The notes under the pieces are model-generated. The model did no database searches, had not been told where the DNA came from, and saw nothing but the letters and a program-made list of their open reading frames with translations. 42,252 bases of DNA, from NCBI GenBank assembly GCA_964532995.1, contig CAZHJN010000015.1, forward strand, positions 1 through 42,252, in the 5' to 3' direction. Of this stretch, positions 23,135 to 31,688 are shown in pieces. Both the position numbers and the translations under genes were made by a program. Each line of letters begins with the position of its first letter. The stretch's first letter is position 1. Source of the stretch: DTJG01 sp964532995 (GTDB lineage: Bacteria; Ratteibacteria; UBA8468; B48-G9; DTJG01).

Positions 23135-24399
23135 CTTTCAGCCTCCAGAATCTTTGAAACATTTTCTTTCTTATCTTCAGGTCCGATCAAGGCAAAAAAT
23201 GGTTTTTTATTGAATATATCATTACACACATTTTGAATATCTTCAACTTTTACATTTCTGATTTTTTCTTCAACTTCTTTTAATGAGAGCATTTTCTTTC
23301 TGGTTGTCTTCTGTTCTCCTAACCAGATCATGTATTTCATAGGATCTTCAAATCCCATGAGGAACTGGGATACCAGATATTCTTTTGCTCTTTCCAGCTC
23401 CTCTTCGGAGACTCTGACATTTATAATATTGTTCAACTGATCTTTTATAACACTTATACATTCAATCAGATTTTCAGGACACAATCCTGCTGATATAACA
23501 GCAGCACCCGTATCGTGATAAGATTTTACGTAGCTGCCTATGTTATAGACAAGGCCGCGATTTTCTCTGACTTCATTAAAGAGCCTGCTGCTCATGTTTC
23601 CACCAAGAATGGTGCTGGCAAGAGTCATTGGAAATTTTCTCTCGTCCTCTCTCGGATAGGCATAAAAGCCAATACAGAAATGGCATTGCTCGGTTTTCCT
23701 GATTTCCACATTGTATCTGTCGTCATCCTTAAAAGTATTAAATGGCACAAAACTGGATTTTTCACCCTCATGAATTTTTCCAAGATGTTTCTCTATTAGC
23801 TGAAAAAGCTTGTCTTCATCAAACTTTCCAGCCACGCTGACAACAATATTTTTACCTTTATGAAATCTATCCGTATATTTTAGCAAAGCCTCTCTGTCAA
23901 TGTTTTTCAATGTTTCAGGTGTACCCAGACCTGATGTGCCAAGAGGATGATTGGTAAACATTATTCTATCAAGAAGTTCATAAACTTGACGGGATGGTAT
24001 ATCTCTGTACATATTTATTTCTTCAAGAATCACATTTCGTTCTTTATCAATCTCTTCTGATTTAAACAGAGGATTTTTAATCATGTCAGACAATATTTCA
24101 ATGCCTGTTTCAATATGCTGCTGAAGTATTTTGATGTGATAACAGGTGAGTTCTTCAGCAGTGAAAGCATTGAAACTTCCACCTTTTCCTTCTATTGCTT
24201 CCTTTAATTCTCTTGCAGACCTGGTATGTGTTCCCTTAAACAGAAGATGCTCAACAAAATGGGATATGCCTGAGTACTCTGGTGTTTCATACCTTACCCC
24301 TGACCTAACAAATATTCCCATTGCAACAGAGTAGCATTCCTGTACACGTTTGTATACCAGACTTACGCCATTGTCAAGATTTAAAGTTTTCCATTCCAT
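23131..24399 (-). CDS. M16 family zinc peptidase
   Basis: A 422-residue peptidase of the mitochondrial-processing-peptidase/pitrilysin type. The inverted zinc motif HFVEH (His47, Glu50, His51) is intact, the later zinc-ligand Glu is in the NVILEEI helix, and the C-terminal substrate-binding signature appears as NRGLVYNIGSY. The length is normal for one-chain bacterial members with both M16 domains. No signal peptide is seen, so a cytosolic role is likely. The start has AAGGA upstream at a good distance. It is directly followed by the HU gene and preceded by the phosphoesterase gene 11 nt away. Confidence 0.95.
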   Translation of the reverse strand: MEWKTLNLDNGVSLVYKRVQECYSVAMGIFVRSGVRYETPEYSGISHFVEHLLFKGTHTRSARELKEAIEGKGGSFNAFTAEELTCYHIKILQQHIETGIEILSDMIKNPLFKSEEIDKERNVILEEINMYRDIPSRQVYELLDRIMFTNHPLGTSGLGTPETLKNIDREALLKYTDRFHKGKNIVVSVAGKFDEDKLFQLIEKHLGKIHEGEKSSFVPFNTFKDDDRYNVEIRKTEQCHFCIGFYAYPREDERKFPMTLASTILGGNMSSRLFNEVRENRGLVYNIGSYVKSYHDTGAAVISAGLCPENLIECISVIKDQLNNIINVRVSEEELERAKEYLVSQFLMGFEDPMKYMIWLGEQKTTRKKMLSLKEVEEKIRNVKVEDIQNVCNDIFNKKPFFALIGPEDKKENVSKILEAER

Positions 24400-24410
24400 A
24401 ATTTTCCTTA

Positions 24411-25205
24411 TTATTTTTCGATTATTACTGGTTCTGTTATAACCGACCCTGTTTCGGTTACAGTAATTATACAGTAATGGTGAGCACTTTTTCCATTTTC
24501 AGGCACAGGAGCAAGCCTGCCTCCAGCACCACCTGAAATGATCTGCATAATTTTACCAGATTTTTTTTGATAAAAAAAATGTTCATGCCCTGAGAAAACA
24601 GCAATAACATTATTCTGCATGAAGCTCCCTCTCAGATATAAAGATGTTTTCAAATCAAGAGAATAATTTTGATTTGCGAAGACTGGAAAAACCGGTTTAT
24701 GAGTGAAAACGAGTTTCATTGATTTATTCTTTAATTGATTATTCAACCAGCTTAATTGTTCACCTGAAAAATCTTCGCTGTTGAGGAAAATCAATAAAAC
24801 TCCCTTTTTTTCAATGGAGAAGAATAAAGGACCAATCTTTGCCTGAAAAATGTCCCTGAATTTTTCACCTCCTTCGAGATCATGATTACCCGGAATTGTA
24901 TATACCGGAATTGCAACAAGTTTTTCTGTTAATATAAGATACTTATCGATTGCATTGACATATTTTACAGGATCAATGCTTGAAGGATAACCAACAATAT
25001 CTCCGAGGCATACCGCAAATTCAGGTTTTGGTTTGTGGCTGTTAATATTTTCAACAATTCTGGAAAGAATTTTTTCACCGTCAGAGGCGATATCCTGAAG
25101 ATGGATATCCCCGAAAACCACAAAGGTCAGATTTTCTGCATGAGATCTGTCAAAAAAATATGCTGAAGCCAGATATAGCAGAAAAATTAATATGAATCTT
25201 CTCAT
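24411..25205 (-). CDS. Exported calcineurin-like metallophosphoesterase
   Basis: A 264-residue protein with a signal peptide (about residues 1-23, ending SHA). All five metallophosphoesterase blocks are visible in order: FGDIH, LGDIVG, GNHD, FTHKP and SGHEHFF. These bind two metal ions and cleave phosphomonoesters or diesters; the natural substrate is not readable. The mature protein should sit in the periplasm. It overlaps pilT by 4 nt and is followed by the M16 gene, so it is translated within the leftward run. Confidence 0.92.
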   Translation of the reverse strand: MRRFILIFLLYLASAYFFDRSHAENLTFVVFGDIHLQDIASDGEKILSRIVENINSHKPKPEFAVCLGDIVGYPSSIDPVKYVNAIDKYLILTEKLVAIPVYTIPGNHDLEGGEKFRDIFQAKIGPLFFSIEKKGVLLIFLNSEDFSGEQLSWLNNQLKNKSMKLVFTHKPVFPVFANQNYSLDLKTSLYLRGSFMQNNVIAVFSGHEHFFYQKKSGKIMQIISGGAGGRLAPVPENGKSAHHYCIITVTETGSVITEPVIIEK

Positions 25206-26305
25206 GAAATAATGCCACCTTCTTCTGTGAGTGAGATTCCTCTCAGCTTCATGTCAAGGCTCTGCGGATTGTCAGCATGTTCAAGGCCAACTTCTCTTGT
25301 TATGAATCCTTCTGTAATAAGATAATGGAGTGATTGTTCAAAATCCCGCATTCCTTCTGTTCTGCCGGCTCTTATTGCCTTGACAATTTTTGCGTCCTGT
25401 TCTTCAACGATGAGACGGCTTATCGTTGAGTTCATAAACATCAATTCAACAGCAGGTACAAGATGTATACCCTCTTTGCAACATGGAAGAAGCATCTGCG
25501 ACATCACGGCTTTAAGATGCGAAGCAATGGCTCTTCGAATGGCCGGATGTTCTGAATGCGGAAAGAAATTGAGAATTCTGCTGATTGTCTGACTCACATT
25601 GGAACTGTGGAGTGTTCCGAATACAAGATGTCCTGTTTCGGCAGCCTGAAGTGCAAATTCAATTGTGTCTCTATCCCTTATTTCCCCCACCAGAATAACA
25701 TCCGGGTCCTGTCTTACAACATATCTCAGTGCTTCCTTAAAACTTGGGACGTCTATACCTATTTCTCTCTGGTTGATAATGGTGAGTTCATTTCTGTAAA
25801 GGTATTCAATCGGGTCTTCTATACACATTATATGACACCTTCTGACCCTGTTAATTCCATTGATGATTGCCGCCAGAGTGCTTGATTTACCGCAGCCGGT
25901 GGGACCGGTAACAAGAACAAGACCGTTTGGGAAGGATGTTATATTTTTTGTTGCTTCGGGTAGATGCAGAAAATCAAAGTCCGGTATTTTATTTGAAATT
26001 CTTCGTGCAGCCAGGGCAATTGATCCCCTTTGAAGAAAAACGCTCATTCTGAATCTTCCAATGCCAGAAAAACTTATGGCAGTATCAAGAGTACCTCTCT
26101 CCTCAAAGGTTTTTTTATCTTTTTCACTGAGGATTTCGAAAATCATCGTCCTTAATTGTTCTTCATTCATAGCCGGTATATTTTCCTGTTTTACTATTTC
26201 ACCTTTTATTCTATACGCAACAGGTGAACCAGCCTGAAGATGAATATCAGAAGCATTCATTGATTCCATTACTGATAACAATTCCTTTAAATGCAGAGCG
26301 TCCAA
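25202..26305 (-). CDS. pilT: PilT-type twitching-motility ATPase
   Basis: A 367-residue AAA-type secretion ATPase of the PilT/PilU family, which powers retraction of type IV pili. It has the N-terminal ASDIHLQAG domain, Walker A GPTGCGKSS (Lys140), the Asp box IEDPIEY, Walker B VILVGEIRD, and the His box TGHLVFGTLHS. The length is normal. The start is TTG at 26305, preceded by a GGGGG ribosome site. No other pilus genes lie in the window, so the rest of the machinery must be elsewhere. An extended -10 element 50-60 nt upstream suggests that transcription of the long leftward run begins here. PilT and PilU are not separable by eye; PilT is preferred. Confidence 0.93.
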   Translation of the reverse strand: MDALHLKELLSVMESMNASDIHLQAGSPVAYRIKGEIVKQENIPAMNEEQLRTMIFEILSEKDKKTFEERGTLDTAISFSGIGRFRMSVFLQRGSIALAARRISNKIPDFDFLHLPEATKNITSFPNGLVLVTGPTGCGKSSTLAAIINGINRVRRCHIMCIEDPIEYLYRNELTIINQREIGIDVPSFKEALRYVVRQDPDVILVGEIRDRDTIEFALQAAETGHLVFGTLHSSNVSQTISRILNFFPHSEHPAIRRAIASHLKAVMSQMLLPCCKEGIHLVPAVELMFMNSTISRLIVEEQDAKIVKAIRAGRTEGMRDFEQSLHYLITEGFITREVGLEHADNPQSLDMKLRGISLTEEGGIIS

Positions 26306-26362
26306 ATGTACCCCCTTTGTATTTTTTTTGAAAAGAGGACAGATAAATCAAAACCGTCTAAT

Positions 26363-26371
26363 ATTTTATCA
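26363..26371 (-). promoter_or_regulatory. Extended -10 promoter for the pilT run
   Basis: The minus strand reads TGATAAAAT, an extended -10 with one mismatch, in the 73-nt gap before pilT. Initiation near 26356 would give a leader of about 50 nt. No -35 match is seen. Confidence 0.45.
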
Positions 26372-26378
26372 CAAAAAA

Positions 26379-28283
26379 TCAGTCAATTCTTTTCAATATT
26401 ACAGAAAGTCCATCATTGTAAGCGACAAGTTCATAGAATGTTTTAAATTCATTGTAATCCTCAGGTGAAACCTCAAGAACATCCAGAGCAAACGACCTGG
26501 TATAGATAAGCTGGTTGTTGTTTATTTCAAAGCTGATTGAATACCTGCCGAAGCTGGTTTTTATCGACAGCGGTTCAGGATACGCATCCACTGCATAGCC
26601 TTCCGGAATGACAAAGATTATTCTATCTGTATTGGACCTCTTATAGGGTATACGAATTGAAAATTTTCTTGTTTCAAGACTTACAAGTTCGGTCCCCTCC
26701 ATTTTTTCAAGCAAAGCTGGTTTGAACAAAAGTTTGGATTGAATTTTTGTTGCGTATTTTTTTGAATTGAAAGCATAAACCTGTTCCACCTGTTCATCAA
26801 GTGAATCAATTCCTTTAATATCAAATTTTTTCAGAGTTGTATTTGGAACAATTCTGTTCAGGCTTCTGGCCAGTTCCATCTTCCTTTCCTCTTCAGAGAG
26901 ATATCTGAAGGCGTGCCGTATGGAAGCTGCGAAGATTCCATTCAATTTCACTGAAACAGTTGCTGCAAGGTTGCCGGTACTGTCCAGGGTGGCGGATATC
27001 TCGCGTATTTTCTGATTTTCTTCTGGACTGGCAGCGGCTGTTTTTATAAAAAATGTTTTTTCTTCAGTTGGTACAAGCACAGCCTTATTCTGATCTGATG
27101 GAGGCAATTCCGGATAGGGGATAACCTCAGATGTCGGGTCAAGTATAAGAAAATTATTTTTCATCGGTATCGCCACTATCGCATGGTTAAATTGCCCTGG
27201 AAACGGGATACCTTCTTCAATATTCCTTTCAGTATTTATCAGGGCAATGTATGACCTGATACCCAGTGATTTTAGCATTGCGACCATAAGTGCTGATTTA
27301 TCTTTGCAATCTCCGTATCCAAGTTTCATTACATCCTTTGCATTGTGCGGTTTAAATCCATGTATGCCAAGTTCAAGTCCAATATATCTGATATTCTTGC
27401 ATATATAGTGATACACGGCTTTTATTTTTTCATCATCAGTCCTCATTCCCTCTGTTATTTTAAGAGCCAATGCTTTTATGTTTGAATCTGGAATGGTTGA
27501 ATCAGCTGCAAGGTTGAAAAACCAGTTTCCCACTTCATTCCAATCCCTCATTGTGGTGACAAGTATTTTTGGAACGATTTCAGAGATTGGAGGCATCATA
27601 TTTTCAGGTACTATCGCCGGCATATTATTTTTTTCCCACTCGTATGTTATAAATCTACCTTTTCTGGTTTTCTGTTTAATATCAACAGAAAAAGGATGAA
27701 TGTATAATGATAAATTGTCAGGGACTGTCAGTCTGTAATTGGAGAGCATGAATGGTTCTGTATTTTGAAAATAGAAACCGTCCCAGAACTCACCGGGTAT
27801 TAGTGGTTTATTAGTTTTTATCCTGTATACATATTCAATGGTACTGCCGATGTTTACCGCCGGAAATGTAACCGTGCATACCTTTATCCCTGGATAAAGC
27901 ACTGAGTATGAACTGAGTTCAGCGGGAGTGATTATTCTGATATCAGACTTTTTAACACTGTACACTTCATTTTCGGATGTTATTGTTTTTGCTTCAAGTA
28001 TTTCCACACTCTGTCTGTCGTCATTATACGATATCTGCAATGTACCATGACGTTTTCCTTTTTCACCCGTAATCAGTATTTTCTGATGTACAGTTGTAAC
28101 TGAAACACCTGAAGGATAAACAATAACGTCAGCTGCATCAATGAGATATACCGCACTTTTATCGGGTATGATTCCGGTATTCTGGTTTTTCTCAAGTCTA
28201 TAGGGAGGTGGATAGATGCAACCTGACGACAAACATAGAAAAAGAATGAAAACAAGCCAACCACCATTCAGACGCATAATCAA
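26379..28283 (-). CDS. Lipoprotein with DUF3857 and transglutaminase-like domains
   Basis: A 634-residue protein. The N-terminal sequence has a hydrophobic helix followed by the lipobox LSSGC, so it is probably anchored by lipid in the periplasm. Residues about 60-250 match DUF3857 (YSVLYPGIKVCTVTFPAVNIGSTIEYVY). A transglutaminase-like domain follows, with its Cys in GYGDCKDKSALM, His in FNHAIVAIP and Asp in LDPTSE, so a functional triad is plausible. A beta-rich C-terminal region ends the protein. Such proteins occur with outer-membrane and envelope genes, but their substrate is not known. It follows the small membrane protein gene by 4 nt at the end of the rpsB-tsf run. Confidence 0.85.
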   Translation of the reverse strand: MIMRLNGGWLVFILFLCLSSGCIYPPPYRLEKNQNTGIIPDKSAVYLIDAADVIVYPSGVSVTTVHQKILITGEKGKRHGTLQISYNDDRQSVEILEAKTITSENEVYSVKKSDIRIITPAELSSYSVLYPGIKVCTVTFPAVNIGSTIEYVYRIKTNKPLIPGEFWDGFYFQNTEPFMLSNYRLTVPDNLSLYIHPFSVDIKQKTRKGRFITYEWEKNNMPAIVPENMMPPISEIVPKILVTTMRDWNEVGNWFFNLAADSTIPDSNIKALALKITEGMRTDDEKIKAVYHYICKNIRYIGLELGIHGFKPHNAKDVMKLGYGDCKDKSALMVAMLKSLGIRSYIALINTERNIEEGIPFPGQFNHAIVAIPMKNNFLILDPTSEVIPYPELPPSDQNKAVLVPTEEKTFFIKTAAASPEENQKIREISATLDSTGNLAATVSVKLNGIFAASIRHAFRYLSEEERKMELARSLNRIVPNTTLKKFDIKGIDSLDEQVEQVYAFNSKKYATKIQSKLLFKPALLEKMEGTELVSLETRKFSIRIPYKRSNTDRIIFVIPEGYAVDAYPEPLSIKTSFGRYSISFEINNNQLIYTRSFALDVLEVSPEDYNEFKTFYELVAYNDGLSVILKRID

Positions 28284-28287
28284 TTCC

Positions 28288-28611
28288 TTACTGATTCTGC
28301 GGAGTTTCTGGCATAATAGGAATTATTTGCTGCTGAATAGCTGGTTGTTCTTTGTATATGTAGAGATAATAATTGAGTTTATTAATGCAGGGTCCGCCCT
28401 GCAACTTTTGCCATTGTCCAACAGTGTAATAGTAGTATCCACCGAGCAGAAGCAGTATAATCGAAAGCACATACATAACAATACCTTTTTTCTTATTTAT
28501 TTCGTCCATCATCATCGCGAGCATAAATCCAAGAAAACTCAGTCCTATTACTATAAGGGAGAGCAAATAACCCATTTCAAAAAATAACCCGCTCGTCGAT
28601 GCATTCATCAA
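28288..28611 (-). CDS. Small two-helix membrane protein, unknown function
   Basis: A 107-residue protein with two predicted transmembrane helices: YLLSLIVIGLSFLGFMLAMM and IVMYVLSIILLLLGGYYYY. They are separated by a short charged turn (DEINKKK). The C-terminal tail is polar, with Pro/Gln. I do not recognise a family. Its ATG overlaps the stop of the cyclophilin-like gene by 4 nt, and the DUF3857 lipoprotein follows after 4 nt, so it belongs to the same transcript and probably works at the inner membrane. Confidence 0.7.
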   Translation of the reverse strand: MMNASTSGLFFEMGYLLSLIVIGLSFLGFMLAMMMDEINKKKGIVMYVLSIILLLLGGYYYYTVGQWQKLQGGPCINKLNYYLYIYKEQPAIQQQIIPIMPETPQNQ

Positions 28612-29000
28612 ACACCTCCATTGGTTATGGGTTCCATGAAAATTTCTTCACCGGTTTTTATATTATACAACTTTTCAATACAATGTCCACTGATTTTTCC
28701 GATAAGATTCACCCTGCTGTAAGGTCTTATTTCATTCTCCTTGCTTATTGGTGTTGGTCCAAAGAAAATACAGATGGCGGGACCTTCTGGCCAGTATGCT
28801 ATGTCGCCTTTTTCAACAAGTTCTTTGCCGTTTTCATCCGAACAGTGAATATCAACAGAAAAATAAATTTCTTTACCCCACAAATTTACTTTGCTTTTTA
28901 TCGGAAGTGAAGAATATATGGTTGATGCTGTTCTTGTATCATTCAAGACACCTTTTATCTTTTCACTTCCAACTCGAAAGACAATCTCTTTCATAATCAC
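28608..29000 (-). CDS. Cyclophilin-like fold protein
   Basis: A 130-residue protein of the bacterial/archaeal cyclophilin-like family. Diagnostic segments are GVLNDTRTASTIYSSLPIKSKVNLWGKEIYF near the start and VEKGDIAYWPEGPAICIFFGPTPIS in the middle. These short barrels have the cyclophilin fold, but prolyl isomerase activity is not established for the family. No signal peptide is present. It overlaps the end of tsf by 4 nt. A second ATG two codons later (28994) is also possible as the start. Its coupling to elongation factor Ts could hint at a role in protein folding, but that is inference. Confidence 0.85.
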   Translation of the reverse strand: MIMKEIVFRVGSEKIKGVLNDTRTASTIYSSLPIKSKVNLWGKEIYFSVDIHCSDENGKELVEKGDIAYWPEGPAICIFFGPTPISKENEIRPYSRVNLIGKISGHCIEKLYNIKTGEEIFMEPITNGGV

Positions 29001-29533
29001 TCACCTATCTGATAACGGGTGAACCTTGTAATATTTATATTTTCACCAAGTTTGGCTATCTTGCTTTTTACATATTCTTCAACTGTCAGAGAATCATCAC
29101 GTATAAAGCTCTGACAGAAGAGGACTTTTTCTTTATAAAAATCTTCAATATCTTTATAGCTCTTTTTCTTTTCTTCCACAACATCAGCCGGAACCTGACC
29201 TTTGCTTACATATTCAGGTGCAGTTGCTGCAATCTGAAGGCATATATTCTTTACCAATTCTTTGAAATCGTCTGTTCTCGCAACAAAATCACTTTCGCAT
29301 GTTATCTCGACAAGAACTCCTATCTTGCCATTGGAATGTATATAGCTTCCTACAAGCCCTTCTTTTGTAACTCTTTCTGTTTTCTTTTCGGCTATTTTTA
29401 TTCCCTGTTCCTTCAACATTGAAAGAGCTTTATCAAAATCATTCCCGGCTTTCTCCAGGGCCTTTTTGCAGTCAATAACTCCAAGTCCGGTGAGATCACG
29501 CAGTTTCTTTATCATCTCCACTGTCTGCGACAT
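28997..29533 (-). CDS. tsf: Elongation factor Ts (short form)
   Basis: A 178-residue EF-Ts, the guanine-nucleotide exchange factor for EF-Tu. The UBA-like N-domain (KKLRDLTGLGVIDCKKAL) and the core motifs ITCESDFVARTDDF and LCLQIAATAP-like are clear, with EEYVKSKIAKLGENINI near the end. The length resembles the compact single-core type found in Thermus rather than the 280-residue E. coli form. ATG 29533 is supported by AAGGAGA about seven bases upstream, inside rpsB. The gene overlaps the end of rpsB by 38 nt in another frame, which ties translation of the two. The usual pyrH and frr do not follow. Confidence 0.96.
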   Translation of the reverse strand: MSQTVEMIKKLRDLTGLGVIDCKKALEKAGNDFDKALSMLKEQGIKIAEKKTERVTKEGLVGSYIHSNGKIGVLVEITCESDFVARTDDFKELVKNICLQIAATAPEYVSKGQVPADVVEEKKKSYKDIEDFYKEKVLFCQSFIRDDSLTVEEYVKSKIAKLGENINITRFTRYQIGE

Positions 29534-30260
29534 TCTTTTCTCCTTCTTCCTGTGTATTCTGTTTTTCTTCCATTATTTCTTTTTCTGATTGTGCTTCTTT
29601 TATCGCCTCAGAAAGCTTTCCGAGAAGCAGCTGTATGGATTTGAAGCCATCATCATTGGCTGGTATCGGATAATCAGCAAGTTCCGGGTTTCCGTTTGTA
29701 TCAACAATACCTACTACTGGGATTCCAAGTTTCTTTGCTTCAGCAACAGCGTTGATTTCTTTCTTTATGTCCACAACGACCATAATTCCTGGTAGTTCTC
29801 TCAGATGTCTTATTCCGTTAAATTTCTTTAACAATTCTTCCTTTTCTTTTAAAATTATACTGGCTTCTTTTTTTGTATAATAATTAATCTGTCCGGATTC
29901 CTCAAGCTTTTCAATCTCTTCAAGTCTTTCAATTCTCTTCCTTATTGCATTAAAATTGGTCAGGGTCCCACCTATCCACCTGTAATTGACATAGGGTTGA
30001 GAGGTTTGCTCTGCAACCTCTTTTATTACATCATGAGCCTGTTTTTTAGTACCCACAAAAAGAATCGATTTTTTCTCCCTTGCAAATCTCTGCAGAACCT
30101 CTGCGGCCTGATAGATTTTTTCGCATGTTTTACTGATATCAATGATATAGATGCCCTGTCTTTTTCCAAACAGATAGGGTCTTATCCGTGGATCAAACTG
30201 TCTTGATGGATGTCCGAAATATACTCCAACTTCAAGAAGCTCCTTTACCGTTACTTCCAC
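29496..30260 (-). CDS. rpsB: Ribosomal protein S2
   Basis: A 254-residue small-subunit protein. It has VGVYFGHPSRQFDPRIRPYLFGKRQGIYIIDISKT at the N-terminus, VNYRWIGGTLTNF, the coiled-coil insertion, GIMVVVDIKKEINAVAEAKKLGIPVVGIVDTN and a final acidic tail. The start is GTG at 30260, with AGGAG at six-base spacing. A strong promoter lies just upstream. The last 38 nt overlap tsf. Standard length; essential for S1 binding and 30S assembly. Confidence 0.98.
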   Translation of the reverse strand: MEVTVKELLEVGVYFGHPSRQFDPRIRPYLFGKRQGIYIIDISKTCEKIYQAAEVLQRFAREKKSILFVGTKKQAHDVIKEVAEQTSQPYVNYRWIGGTLTNFNAIRKRIERLEEIEKLEESGQINYYTKKEASIILKEKEELLKKFNGIRHLRELPGIMVVVDIKKEINAVAEAKKLGIPVVGIVDTNGNPELADYPIPANDDGFKSIQLLLGKLSEAIKEAQSEKEIMEEKQNTQEEGEKNVADSGDDKETA

Positions 30261-30293
30261 AATCCTCTCCTTTTTGAAAAATATTGAGTTAGT

Positions 30294-30321
30294 ATTTTAC
30301 TTTTTTCAAACACTTTGTCAA
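30294..30321 (-). promoter_or_regulatory. Sigma70-type promoter for rpsB-tsf
   Basis: On the minus strand, a perfect TTGACA (30321-30316) is followed after 16 nt by TAAAAT (30299-30294). Transcription would start near 30287, about 27 nt before the GTG of rpsB, leaving the AGGAG site intact. No room remains for a large regulatory leader. Confidence 0.72.
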
Positions 30322-30362
30322 GTTTTTTATTTTTGCGTGATACCATAAGATAATCAAAATTT

Positions 30363-30905
30363 TCAGCGGAATGATATATCCATAAATTTTATTTTCAAGA
30401 CCAGCACAAGCACTGTAATCAGTAAAATCAACCAGTTGTGATGTTCCCTGTTCTCAAATATCAATCTCAATGAAAGATTGTTTTTCAAATCCATTTTCCG
30501 AATTCTGAACGGCATAAATGCGGGAACGGTCTGCCTGTATTTTTGAAATCTTTCTCCAAACCTGCTTTCAAGATATGTTTCTTCAAGAAAAATTGCCGGG
30601 CCGTAGCACAGTGGAAAAAATATGAAAAAATATGTCCATAAAAATATATTGTTGCACATCAAACAAAAACCCAGACTTATAAGAGAACTGCCAAAATAAA
30701 GCGGATGTCTGACGTTGCCGTATATGCCTGAAGTTGCAAGTATTTCATTTTTTTTGATTGTGCCTGCTGCAATTGTTCTGATACTTTCACCTCCAATTAT
30801 AAGTAATAATGGCCAGGGCCAGAAATTCTGAACCTTGCCAATAAGCGCGATCAGAATAAAGAAAACCCAGCCTGCTGATACCCTCAGTTTTGACAGAATC
30901 TGCAT
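30363..30905 (-). CDS. Isoprenylcysteine carboxyl methyltransferase-like membrane protein
   Basis: A membrane protein of about 180 residues in the ICMT/PEMT superfamily. The first helix is GWVFFILIALIG, then PWPLLLIIGGESIRTIAAG, a third segment near SSLISLGFCLMC and a fourth at FFIFFPLCYGPAIF. The family S-adenosylmethionine and substrate motifs are present: GIYGNVRHPLYFGS and EETYLESRFGERFQKYRQTVP. It probably methylates a carboxylate or lipid at the inner membrane; the substrate is unknown. The frame is open to 30947 (TTG), but ATG 30905 fits the usual N-terminus and clears the upstream gene. No strong ribosome site is seen for either start, so coupling to UPF0280 translation is likely. Confidence 0.85.
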   Translation of the reverse strand: MQILSKLRVSAGWVFFILIALIGKVQNFWPWPLLLIIGGESIRTIAAGTIKKNEILATSGIYGNVRHPLYFGSSLISLGFCLMCNNIFLWTYFFIFFPLCYGPAIFLEETYLESRFGERFQKYRQTVPAFMPFRIRKMDLKNNLSLRLIFENREHHNWLILLITVLVLVLKIKFMDISFR

Positions 30906-30909
30906 TATT

Positions 30910-31632
30910 TTAATTGAGATAGACAATCTCCAGGTCTCCCCAGGCAAACATTTTTTTGCCTTTTATTACCACTATACCTTCAAGAAAAGGAAAATTCTTA
31001 ATTTTTTTCTTTATATCTGAAAAATCTGAATCGATTTTCCAGTTACAGATATGGGTGGCAAGTCCATCGGCAAGTGTTGCTGTTGGACATATTACAGTGA
31101 CACTGTCAGCAGTTCCAAAGCTTGTTGAATGACCGACTTTGCTGCTTGATGTTGCGACTCCAAAAGAGTGATCTCTTGGTTTTAATCTGATACCCACTTT
31201 CATTGAAAGCGGGCTGCTTCCGGCAAAAATTGATATTGTTCTTTCTTTTTCCGTCATCAAAAAAATATCCCCACCGTTTTCAATGATGACCTGTTTTGAA
31301 ATTTTCAAAAGTTTTTTTCCAACCATCTCTGCTATCGCACCGGCCACTGTTGCCATCGGCCCGACATTGCACAGAAGAGAGGCATCACTCATGATTCTAA
31401 CAATTTCAGGAGCACTGTCTTCACATCTGATCGGTTCAAAGGAATAATAAAAATCCGGAAAAAGTTTTATATATTGCTTGAGAAACTGTCTCTGTTTTCT
31501 GAGTTCAATTTCTGCTTCAGATGAAACATCCTTCTCTGCAAGTATAAAAAGATCACTTTCCTCAACCTGAACAGTGCAGAATATCAATTCTGAACTGATT
31601 AGATTTCTGTAAAACCTTTCTTCGTATTTCAT
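30910..31632 (-). CDS. UPF0280 family protein (ApbE-like)
   Basis: A 240-residue protein of the UPF0280 family, related in fold to ApbE flavin transferases. Visible family segments are CNVGPMATVAGAIAEMVGK, IENGGDIFL, PRDHSFGVATSSSKVGHSTSFGTADSVTV and ATLADGLATHICN. The Gly-rich and Asp-containing blocks correspond to the metal/FAD region in ApbE, but transferase activity for UPF0280 itself is not shown. The family is common in methanogens and in some anaerobic bacteria. The gene starts at 31632, 56 nt from the divergent murG, and is followed closely by the ICMT-like gene. Confidence 0.9.
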   Translation of the reverse strand: MKYEERFYRNLISSELIFCTVQVEESDLFILAEKDVSSEAEIELRKQRQFLKQYIKLFPDFYYSFEPIRCEDSAPEIVRIMSDASLLCNVGPMATVAGAIAEMVGKKLLKISKQVIIENGGDIFLMTEKERTISIFAGSSPLSMKVGIRLKPRDHSFGVATSSSKVGHSTSFGTADSVTVICPTATLADGLATHICNWKIDSDFSDIKKKIKNFPFLEGIVVIKGKKMFAWGDLEIVYLN

Positions 31633-31655
31633 TAATTTATTATATCACGGCATTA

Positions 31656-31664
31656 TGATAAAAT
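31656..31664 (+). promoter_or_regulatory. Extended -10 promoter for murG-murC
   Basis: TGATAAAAT lies 24 nt before the murG ATG in the 56-nt divergent spacer. The -35 position holds TTTATT, only a weak match. The leader would be short, and no strong ribosome site precedes murG. Confidence 0.5.
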
Positions 31665-31688
31665 ACTCTATCTTTCAGAAACCATGAA

